From: Tubulanus polymorphus | Lineage: Eukaryota > Nemertea > Palaeonemertea > Tubulaniformes > Tubulanidae | Length of the DNA: 64,000 nt | Reading direction: 5' to 3' | Assembly: GCF_964204645.1 (NCBI RefSeq) | Contig: NC_134025.1 | Coordinates: 3,787,001 to 3,851,000, forward strand | Shown: piece after piece, positions 36,001 to 46,966 of the stretch | Layout of the letters: each line of letters opens with the position of its first letter | How positions within the stretch are numbered: position 1 is the stretch's first letter | Notes under the pieces: model-generated | What the model was told of the DNA's origin: nothing | Databases searched by the model: none | The model's input: only the letters and a program-made list of their open reading frames with translations | Translations under genes and position numbers: made by a program

Positions 36001-39000
36001 GTGTTTTGCACTTAAGTCACGCATGAAATAAATGACGCTGTAATACGTGTGGTCGAAAGTGGTTAACTGTGCTAACACTTAAATGCTATGAGTCCTTCAG
36101 ACTGGTCCGATGTGAATCCTTCAATTTTGTCCCTAGACAGGAAGAGATAAACTGAACAGAGGAAAATCTTCACAATTGCAAAATAACATCTCATACTCTT
36201 TCAGTTGGGATCTAATAAGGAGGTCATTTTGGATTTAGGCCTTGACATGATGAAAGCAGCAACAAATTGAAGTGTCTTACGACCAGAGAGTACCGCAGAA
36301 ATTTTATTTACTTTTTTCATCCGAAGCAAAAATGTAGATTATCCGTGTTCGCGATATAATTGCATTTTTCTTTGGTTGGCGAATGTTCAAACAAACGCAC
36401 CACGTGGACCGCATGACTGATGTGCATTCTTAATCACGGTCTACACCCCAATGATCTAAGGAAAGTGCCTTGAGGATTCTATCAAACAGGCTATAACGAA
36501 AGGCAACTGGAGACGCTACCAACTAATGTATTTAAACTAATTGTTGGATTTCTTTATAAAACACTCCGTCGGTACCTCTAATTACCTCTCCGGAGACGCT
36601 TGGCAATTTCCTAAATTCCGTGAATTTTTGAAACGCTTAATTCGTTCTACCTGACTGGCCTAAAACACCAAGCCGACAAGCCTTGATTAGGCGGTATACC
36701 TGCGACAACCTCAACCGTCTCAAAGCAATAAACAATCAAACACCGACTCGAGAAGTTTAACAAGTATGGCGTGGTTTTCAAATATGTACTTTCTCATGGG
36801 AAGATGATTAGAAAATACATAAATTGACAAATATTAAATTTATATGTATAAGATTATATGCCCGTCTCAACTCCTAGCCCATCACCTCGTTGAAAGCGCC
36901 TTGACTGCTTTTTGCACCGTAGTATTGAATCAGCTTTCTATCTTCGGGGGGCAATCGTCGGAAAACTAAGTGTCCTTACTATTCTTCCCTAGAAAATAAT
37001 GTTTTGACAGGCAGCGACAAACTTGACAGCTCTTGTCTCTTCATCCGCCAGTGCGCTCGCCTGATCAGCCCCTCTCAAGTGCTGCTTCACAGGAGATGGC
37101 ATCGAACTCGAGAGGATAGCTTTGTTCCAAGTAAACATTAATTCTTGTAAATTATTTTGCAGTTTTTGCTTTATTTGACGCCGAAGACGACAGCGATGCA
37201 ATCACGATCTTCCGCATTCCATAAACACTACAGTGGTTGAAATTCAAGACTTCATTTCGGTGGAGAGCTTCATTTTTAAATCCGATCCCAGATCAAAAAT
37301 TATGTGCGAGACTCAATTTTATAAAGCTGCACTTATAAGCAGTTTGAATTTGTGTGTATTGGACAGACAAGAGTTTAAGATGACGAGTGTCGTCATCTTG
37401 TTTTCTGACTTTCCTAACCCGTCAAAGAACTGATGCTCCTGATAAAGATGTGTCATATAATCTATCAATTAATCAGTGGATCGATCAGACCCGTCAATCA
37501 TCTAATAAATGAGGCAGCATTGCTTGAAATTCACGTACGTCGGTTAGTCAAGTGAAAATACTGAAGATGACATGTATGTCAGATCTGCGCGCTAGATGGT
37601 TTCGTATCTGCGACGTCTTGAAACGCGTCATTTCGAAGATCGAAATTAAAAGTTAATAGGACGCTTATAGCTGTCGTTCTCCAAGTCGGGAACAGCTGCC
37701 GAATAGCGATTTTAATCAATCTAAATTACAGGATTTGGTGGTGAATTTTCCTCTTCGTCTGATTTCTGGCTAAATTATCGAAATAGGAAGTGTCCTATCC
37801 TATCAGATTTGCGAAAAGTTCCGAGAAAAGAAAAGATGGAAAAATTACTCAGGTTTTTAATCCAATTAGGAGACCTGTGGGTGAGATCTAAAATTTATGT
37901 CGTCTCGGTATTCTTTAGAACAATCGAATAATCACGATTTTGGTTTTCACGGTAAATGCGACCTTGTTTGATGATAATCAAAGAAAAGTTCGTTGGCGTT
38001 CGTGCAAATTTCATTTCACTCACGCGTGCTGTATTATGCTTCATTTTATGGTTCAATTTGTTTTGGCTTAGCCGCAGAATTGAAGATGCACGACGTATCT
38101 TGTTCCTATAAAACGTTTTGATTGGAATATGGGCTTCATCTGTGTCTGTCGAGTGATAAATACAACAGCTTGCCAGTTAGCGAAATAAAGTTATCTACTC
38201 TGTCCTCGGGGTGGATATGATGTGCCTTCGGGGTATTGTGGAGATGCCATAAATTTTCTGCCAATTCCTCGCGATCGAGAGAGCTGTCTCGAGGCAGAAG
38301 GGACAGCGGTTGACTGCGATAAGAGGGAGGTTTCCCTTAGAGGACCCTGTGAGGATGTTTGCAAGATAGTACGGCAGATTACGCTCATCGTTGCAAAAAA
38401 TGGCCATAAACCTGATTAGAAAAAAGAGCTGAAAAATCGCTCACTAGGTTTCATTCAAATCCCGTTTGCCATGTAAGCTGATGGTCAATAAACGTCAGTT
38501 GATTTGAGCATCGGGGAGAAGGTATGGTTTGTAACGGCTGTTGAATACTTTGGTCCTGATGCGTCCATCGAAAGTTGCATTATGGAATTGATACTTGTAT
38601 TGGAATCTGGTGCAGCCACCAGCGACATATTGATAAATCATGCGCAACGTTCAATTATATCTCACAAATACGATTACACTTGTATGCGATAATTTCCTTA
38701 TCAAACGAGATAAGTTGAATGACACATATTTGGTGAAACGCTTTCGCGTCGCAGGCTCAGTGGTCAGTGATTGTAGATTTCGCTGATATCATTATTGCTA
38801 TATGTTACTGTTTCGAATATCATAATCAAATTTTACAGCGTTAATAATCAGATTTATCCAATATATAATCCCAACGGCTCCGTAGCAGTCTTGTAGGGAT
38901 AAGCGACAGTTGATGCTTCGGGTCGGTTGTAGCGTTAAGTGTAAAGCTAAATAACTCATGGCTGTAATCCCTGGCTTCGTGAGCCAGCGATAATAGGCTA

Positions 39001-40658
39001 GTTAATAATTCAAAACTTAAATAAGACTCATCGAAGACGTATCGTAACACGCGCCTGATACGAACAGGCATGCCGAATGTAAAAGTCCTATCGATAATGT
39101 AGGCGACTCTAAGGTCAAATCGAAAGCTCATTTGCGGTCCGGAATGTCATCGAGGCATTCACGGTTTTTTTTGTTTTGTTTTTGAAGAACGCAGACGTTA
39201 GTCAGCCTGAAGCACACACCGAATTGAATCGCTCGTATGCCTTGCAGCGCTTAGCCGAGTGGAAACTATTTCCGCAAAGAACCCTCAGAGAAAAAAGGCT
39301 ATGTCGAACGCACAATAGTAATTATGTGCCCTTGTCATTTATAGAAACTGTAAAACGTGTTTACGTGTTCGCGTTTTATACAGGCATTATGTGGAACCAG
39401 TAGCCAGGAACAGAGGGCGACGATTTTGCCTTAGAAGTATTTGAACGGCCTCTCTCTGGACAAACAACGCGCGGGAAACGTCGAAATGCGCTAAATTACC
39501 CGTTCTGGGTAAACAAAAGAGCATCTCTGAATCATCAATCGGTGGATACATGCTAGTTTGGAATGTGATTCACTTCAAGTGGACAGGTTGCGGGCGTTCA
39601 TATTGGATTTTTCGAGCACTAATCAGACTGTTCTTACTAGACAGGGATGGCCATTAAGGCAATCAAGAATTCCACTTAGCTCAGGTTACGGTTCCATCTT
39701 CCCCCAAAGCCAATGTTTTACGGGTCATGGAATGTTGGCTTTGCTATCGAGAATATGTCACAACTATTTTGCGCAAGTCAACTGCTAGAAGAAGGCATCG
39801 AGGAAACGGGAGTCCTACTAGAGAAATTGGTTTTCCTCCAGTATCGAACTGTGCGAAATGTCTCGTGCAACAAGGTTTCTTTTTGTAACAATTGATCTGC
39901 AGATACGGGTAGACTGATAGGCGACAGACACCTGCACGAAGCATTACGATTACATTTCGTTAACGCTTTTCCAAATTATAAATGATTGCTGATGTTGAGC
40001 GATACAGGATCAGTACACGTTAGCGACGACATGCAAAAATGGTGACCCAAGATGGCCAGGCGATGGGATTGGACGACTGCGCATTTTCAGAAGCGACCAG
40101 CGCAGAGATATGTATCAATTTCGTCGACAATCCGTATCGACTGCAATATGACCTGGCTTTTCGTCTTGATCTCCGCGTATTATCTGGCTACATGGCAAGC
40201 GTTTTTGTTCTTATACCAAATCGATCAGAGCCTCGCGCGATGCACTGAACATATGTGGCGAGACCGTGAGGTTCATTCCAAGTCCGGCTCACGTCCACTT
40301 GGCTGTCGGCCATCATCATGCGCCATACAATATGATGGCAGCCGCTACTGAGGCATCGAATCCCTTATTACAGCTCAGTATTATTTCCACCGGTTGTAAC
40401 CTTTACTTCTCAGAAATTTGTTGAATAACACGTTTCATCATCATACATCTGCAAAATTTCCTGAGGTCATTTAAAGAGCAGCAACAATATCCTGAGATTT
40501 CTTACGAAGCAGTTATTAAAGAAATTGGAGCAGCCTTATTAGACCATCATCGAGTGTATTTTTATACTCGGAAATTGAAAGTGACGTCGGTGAAGGAACG
40601 TAATATTGGTCCACATGACGATAATTAAGGGACGGCTCTTTCTAATAGACAACAACTA
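33090..40658. other. Gene-free region
   Basis: No gene is recognised. A CpG-rich block at about 33570-33890 holds a 97-codon plus frame and a minus shadow, with no domain. A/T microsatellite-like copies of AAGTATATATAAG lie at about 34350-34382, and a GA-rich tract at 34627-34652. An octamer ATTTGCAT is at 34034-34041. GAAACGTCG recurs at 39475-39483. Frames at 34138-34467, 35019-35261, 38191-38419, 38841-39131 and 40039-40351 are judged chance. Confidence 0.5.
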
Positions 40659-40772
40659 AAGGGATGTCCAGCTCTCTAATGTTCGGGAATCTATCACTAA
40701 TTAGGTTCCGTATGCGAACCATGCTCCACTGGTCAATATAATCAGCCTAATTAACAAACTTGGACATCCCTT
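40659..40772. repeat. 114-bp nested inverted repeat
   Basis: Outer arms AAGGGATGTCCA (40659-40670) and TGGACATCCCTT (40761-40772) are perfect 12-bp reverse complements. Inside them TAATTAGG (40698-40705) pairs with CCTAATTA (40746-40753), and GGTTC (40704-40708) pairs with GAACC (40716-40720). The second and third stems overlap by two bases, so not all can form together. It looks like a foldback or MITE-sized element, or a structured RNA. No target-site duplication is obvious. Confidence 0.7.
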
Positions 40773-43700
40773 GGTGGCGAGGCGAGCATGCTACTTTTAC
40801 AAAACACAAATTTGCCAATCCTTTTGCTTGCATTAAAGTACCGGCCGGTCACATTGTACCAACAACGCCGCAAAATCCCAGAGCACGAAAGACTGATATA
40901 AGAGACGATTACCTTTTGCCGCGTAAAAGGTACAGAGGTTTATCTTCGTACAACCTGGTCGAAGAAATGTCCAAGTTGAACGTTCTCGTGGGAAATCACG
41001 AGACCCCTGTAGTAATCTTGTATCTCGGTACAAAAGCCGACCGACTATTTGTATCCGCAATAGCTCGATCACGACCGGATTGACAGAAACACTGAAAACA
41101 TATTAAAACAAATTATGTTTCCCCGTCCGGGGTGTTAGCGTTCTGCCATACCCTATTTATCATATCGCACTTGCTTTATTAAATCTCGGGGTTCTACATC
41201 GTGCAGTGATAGTACTAATTGTATTTTGGTAAATTAAGTAGATGGGGCTTCTTCGTTTCGATGAGATTATCCACGTTGAGGTCAGTAAGCGTGTAAGCTA
41301 TGACGCGAGGCTGAACGAACGTGTTGCCGCGTTTTAGATTTAAAACATAAACGAGAGCGAAATACAAAAGCGACATTTGTACATCAAAAAAAAAAAACAC
41401 TTATCCATTTTTATAATCAAATGAGTTATCGACGAATTTATTCGACCTGGACTGATTCATGAAAAATAAAAACTGATCACTTGAAACTCAATTTTGGAAA
41501 TCGACATGACTGCTCGATGTTACAATACAGATGAAGCATAAGGACTCCCTGGTCGATAGGATTTTCATTATCGATATTGTTTCGCTGGAAGAAAGAGAGC
41601 GCTTGAATATATACGATGGGAGGACATTTCAAGAACTTGTAAATCTCTGCATGATGAAATAGGGTGGATCACACGAGTGCGTTAAATGTGGACGAGGCAC
41701 ACCGAGGACCGTCAACAGCACTTGAAACCAGAGAGAAAATGACGCTTAACGTTATTCACTAATACAACTAATACGCTATAGAGTGTTGTAGCCTGCTCGG
41801 ACGAACATTGGTATTTGACAACGTCAGATAATAATCGGTCAAGAGGCTCTCAAACCAAACATATATCACAACACCACATCAGATCGAAGTTTTCCTTTTT
41901 AAAACCATTTGCCATCATTGGCATGTGTATATTCCGAAACATTTACTCCATTAACCAAAAAGCCAATCGAGATTTGATATGAAGTCTTTAGTTGAGAAAA
42001 GTTGTCATTTCAAGGAAGTTGATCAAGCATATACAACGATAATGTTTGTATTTTGTCATGTCTAAGCTTTGAATAGTTTCCGGCGACTACAAAATGGCGT
42101 GGGTGAAGTGTAAGTAGTGGCCTGCCACTTCAATGGCGCACTTGCAGCCTTTTTAAAGTACTGAATCTGGATTATTATCGTCTGCATTTTTTTCTGGATT
42201 TGCATTAAATTGATGTTTAAATCGCTGTGGCGCGTTGTGGATGAATTTTGACGATCGCGCCGATGAGTGACGACCTCTGGCCCCGGCGTTACGTGCATTT
42301 GCCAAACAGGTCCAATTCAATTCAAAGATTTATTGATCAGCTCTTCTTTTTGCTCGGATCGAAGCCCATGTCACAAACCAATCGCGAGCGAAAATTATCG
42401 GTTGACGCAGATCGGTCGGGACTACCGCCTGACAAATTATTGTTTAATAGAAAGAAAAGCGGTTAAGCCGAGAAATAAATCCCGGAATGATTGGCCCGAT
42501 TCGTCCAACTGCTACTTCTCGATAATTCCAACTGATAAAATTTAATCATTCTTTTTCTGATATGATACGTCGATAATGCTACAAATCATCTCCAGGAAAT
42601 CGTATTAATCGCATTGGCGGATTTCAACACCAGGAAACCACTTGTTTACGTGTTTCGTTAATTTGTTTTATTGATGATTCTACTTGTATCAATAGTATTG
42701 CACTGTAACAGTCTTTATCAATTATATATTTGCACTAAGCAACCACCGAAACAAAATAGAAAAAGAAAATCATATTCTTTTCTCTTCTCCTTTGGCGCTC
42801 TATCATTCTAGCGCTCTCGTTTGAATTGGATATATCAGATATTTGAGATCTCAAAATAGGGATTGTCCCTTTATCTATTTGATTGGTAGATTTAATTTGA
42901 ATTGATTTGGTAACACCAGTCACACCGGCCGAGAATGAAACCGGGAGTTTGATCATGAAATCAGAAAGTGCAGATACGTAGAGTCGAATGATCGGACGAA
43001 TTTACAGAATTTTTGTTTGAATCGGAGAACATAATTCGATTAAACGTTAGGCCTACGCATGGCACGAATCAGCCACTATACATTACGAAGGTGAACTTTG
43101 AAATAGAGCATTTCATTTTCATTTCGTACTAAGAAGACATTCAACAGTCGTGGAAAGAAACAATAGATGCCTCCACGCATGGGTGCGCGCTGTGAGGAAC
43201 GTGCAAACAGCTGTAGACATTGTAGACGAAACGCCTGAATCACGTTTAATGAAATTACAAGATCATTAATCATCTTCAAATGTTTTTATATGTCAAACGA
43301 CGGTATCAAAATGTTCTTATCGACCAAACACGACTGTCCGGGTACTGAACGGGCTTGATTGGTAAATTGTATTACGACGACGCTTGATATACCCGCGGTC
43401 CATTAAAAAACATATCAATTATTTGACATCCACGCTCGAAGATAACACACAAGGGTATATCATTAATCATCTATCTGTATACTATGTATCCTGTCTCGGA
43501 TTGATTGGTGCTATTTTTTAAATTGCGTCATTAAAGAATTTCAGACAGACCGTACGCAACACTCAGCGACCTAGAGGGCGTGATCATCTGGAAACACCGA
43601 TCGGAAGGGGGATTGGGTAAAGCTCGACAGTTCCCTGTGAACTAATTTCCAAATGTATCACTGAACTTAAAATCTAAAGCTTTCGATCGTTTATAACGGT

Positions 43701-46700
43701 AGAAAACATCACCCGAGTGAGGTTAGTGTGGAAGGATGCGCCTTGGGAATAGTATTCGCACGTGTGCTATTCCCCGGGAATTTGGTTAGCGGTAACGTGC
43801 ATTTGGTTATCTCGCGCTTAAATCGGCTTAATGGCTAAATTGACCAGTGACACTGGCCGTTTCCAAGGGTGTAAATACGAGACACATGCATCGCGTAACG
43901 GCTGACCGACTAACTGCCCGTCCCAGCAGTCCTGGTGTGATTAATGAAACGATTCAGCGTGGATTGTAGCACGCACCGCAGTAAATGATAGGGACCCATC
44001 CTGCTACGAACAATGTTTTCCCCTGATATGACATCCAATACAGCGCCGGAGAAGATTGATGACTGTTTAATTGTACTCGTTAGTCGACCTTCATAATAGC
44101 TTCGCAATACCTTCTATTCGCCGTGTGTCGTTTTCATTGTTTAGGTTCAAATTATAGTTAGAACGTAGTTTTTAAATCTTCGAATGCCGTTGGCTTTTGA
44201 AGAATGATGTGTTTTAGGACGCCGTTGACGGCAGTTCGCTGATATGCTCGGAAGATAAAATGGACAGGTTTAGCCGGAAGTTTGGCGCATGAGAATGACA
44301 CGACCTACAAATAACAGTCGAAACTCGATCTTTGTTAGCGCCGTCGCTGATGACCGCAATGTCGTAAAAGCTTCGTCAAACAGTAGCATCCGTTGATAAA
44401 AACGTCGCGCCCAAAACCAGCCGTCCGTCTGGAGATATCAACGATGTGAATAGCAGGTTTATATAACTATCCGATTTTGGAATTAAAGCGATATAAGTCT
44501 TATTAGAAATAAAGGTAAACGAGGTATGGTCGTGTACAAGAGTTCCGTTGCCAACATAACACGCAACTATTCTAGGATTCCGGTCCATACGTACTTTTTA
44601 TTCGTTTTATGAAACGTCTTTTATGTTGGCCGCCGGCTAAATCATAGGTCAATCATTATTTTCTTGTCAGCTTTATGATGCTTGAGATTTCGCTACAGGG
44701 TTATTTGCCGACAAATGGCAACTCGTCGCTTTAAGACAATCGCACCCGACTCCAGTAAGAAGCAGATGCGGGACTCCCTATCACGTCCCATAACGAAATT
44801 ACCGCTGAGCTGCGGGCGTACCCGGTTGAATAAAATAGATCGAACAATGGCTGGAGACGTTTCAAGTAGTTGGCTAATTTCTGGCTTTTATTTTGCCTTG
44901 AGGAAACGGATCCGGCTAATCATGGTTTGCGGAAGAAACGGTATACGTGAACGATAAAAGTTTCAGCTTCCCCTCTTCCGACGCAAACCCGAATATGGCA
45001 GTTTTCAGAACGCGGTTGAGATAACGAGTTCCATTCAGATACAGGAAAAACCGACGAGACTTGATGGAAATTCGAGAGTAGAATTTTTCTACTTATCTCA
45101 ATATCGCGAGTCGTCACATGAGGAAGTCTTATTTTCTGTTTCCGGTGACGATATGTTTCGATTAATGAAATGAAAATCTTTTAGTTTCCTTCGCGCTATA
45201 ATGTACGTATCATACAACATGGTCGCTACTGGTAAACCGTGAATAAGGGACCAATCGTCTATAAAACACTCTAAATTGGAAGACATATATTACTTTTCTT
45301 ACATCTAATATATGAAATATACCCATGATGGCGAGAACACCGACGGGTTTCCTTGCAGCTTGGCTTAGCAGATAATAAGAAGAGAATCGATCGTGGCAGT
45401 CAATCGAGTCGCGCATTGTCCGATGTAATTGGCGATTTATAGGATAACCGATCTTCTTAAATTGCCACTAATTCAAACAATCGCGAATAGGTTAGGACGA
45501 ACTCCCGGCACTGACAGCTGGCAAACATGTCATCATCCTATTTTATTATACGTGTATGTCACATTTATTCCTGGCGACTGAACAAAAAACAAATTTCCCG
45601 CTGATTTTCGCTTTCGTCTCGTGTTTTTCTATGAGTGAGGAGGGCGTGCTGGTTGTTGCCTGTACGGATGCCATCGGGATCGCACGGCATCAAAACACTA
45701 TTGATGAACGTCGACGCCGTCATCTGGTCGTTTGCTGGGCCTTTAATGCATTAATGGCGGCGAATAAAACTAAGTCTTAGCCGTGCTAATGACTGGGCGG
45801 TGTAGCAAAATGTGTGAAGCCCGGAGGCCGCCAAAATAAATGGCAGAAACCTCGCGTCAAGTACCGACGGAACCCATGGTTACAGGCTGTTAACGCACGT
45901 AACCAATGACACCATGGGACACCTAAACATTGCCGAAGTCTCCCAAGATGTTTTTGAAAGTTGGGAAGCCATATTGACATCCTGGGAAACATTTCAAACC
46001 ATTTAATCTAATTCATGGACAAATACATTTCTAGATGCCGAGTTTACGAACGCAAAACACAATCAATGACTCTCCCGTTGAAAGGCAAATTCTGAAGTAA
46101 TGAGAATTTTAATGAGGTTTAGACCACAATCCTATCCACGGACTATTCATTACTTCTATATAGAACCAGGTGTGTACCAGGTGTAAAATGAGAGACATAT
46201 ATTTCAATAAAAAGAAAATGTTTTTTCAACACAAGCGTGTCAATTGCCACTTGGAAAAAGTACACATGCTTCATGTAAACTTTGCAGCCGTTGTTGAAAA
46301 CTAACGCTTGACTTAAATGTTGTATTGTATTCAACCACGTTAAACTCTTTTACCTGTTCGATCAGTTAACACAGAAACCGTCCAATAAATGAAACTCAGT
46401 CGAAGCCAATGTTTTCATTTCTATCATTAAACGTGCACTCCCATCTGCAAACATAACTCGGGTTTAACTCTAACTCGACAACCCGAACAAAAATCGCTCG
46501 AGGCGTATTGCTTATTTTTCTAATGAAGAAAACGAAAACGCTCATTAGATTAACGAACAAAATAATCATCAATAAAACATTTCACGCGCGAGTTCCATTC
46601 TGCCCACTGACCCTTCAATTATCAATTCATTTGCGCGCCACTTGCAAACAGAAGTTCACGGTCGACATTATTTTGTTATGGAAATGTTCTTGTCAGTGAG

Positions 46701-46922
46701 ATGGCTGCAGTCTTACAAGCGCTACGTCTTTTTCCACTTTTTTGTTTTGTTATCGCGATGGGATCTTTTTGTTGGAAAAGTTACATCTCCCAAGACTACC
46801 AAGTCGCCAGCGATCAAAAGGCAAGGTGGTGAACAGTTGTGCCGCCTGGAAAATCCAATTCTAGCTTAGCAATCAGCGACGTTTCGGCAACAATTGTACT
46901 GAGCAAGGGTTTAAAAGGCACT
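40773..46922. other. Gene-free region
   Basis: No gene is recognised. A 107-codon plus frame at 40760-41083 begins inside the right arm of the inverted repeat and has no known domain. Overlapping frames at 42062-42545 and others at 42735-42956, 43076-43279, 43910-44107, 44376-44588, 44682-44957, 45098-45416, 45556-45992 and 46143-46334 lack family motifs. An octamer is at 42198-42205. A hairpin is at 45873-45918 and a CGACGTTTC word at 46877-46885. Confidence 0.5.
45873..45918. repeat. Bulged hairpin around CCCATGGTTAC
   Basis: CCCATGGTTAC (45873-45883) pairs with GTAACC (45899-45904) and, after a 7-nt bulge, with the outer part of CCATGGG (45912-45918). The loop carries GTTAAC. The stem is long for its size, but the bulge makes a regulatory-RNA reading uncertain. 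Confidence 0.5.
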
Positions 46923-46966
46923 TGAGGCAAGATATTGGAAGGAATTAGTGCCAATTACAGGCCTCA
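46923..46966 (+). repeat. Small hairpin with a miR-31-like 5' arm
   Basis: TGAGGC (46923-46928) pairs with GCCTCA (46961-46966) and ATTGG (46934-46938) with CCAAT (46951-46955), across a 12-nt loop. The 5' arm holds AGGCAAGATATTGG, which matches 13 of the first 14 bases of miR-31 as I remember it, but the rest diverges. The stem is too short for a standard precursor, so I do not call a microRNA gene. Confidence 0.3.

Noticed and set aside
37518-37545. miR-137-like string ATTGCTTGAAATTCACGTA
   Set aside because: miR-137 is nearly invariant; here the seed position 2 and the middle differ and no complementary arm exists upstream.
45278-45321. TGGAAGAC (miR-7 seed) with ATATATTA/TAATATAT hairpin
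   Set aside because: miR-7 is invariant beyond the seed and this is not; the stem is A/T only and short.
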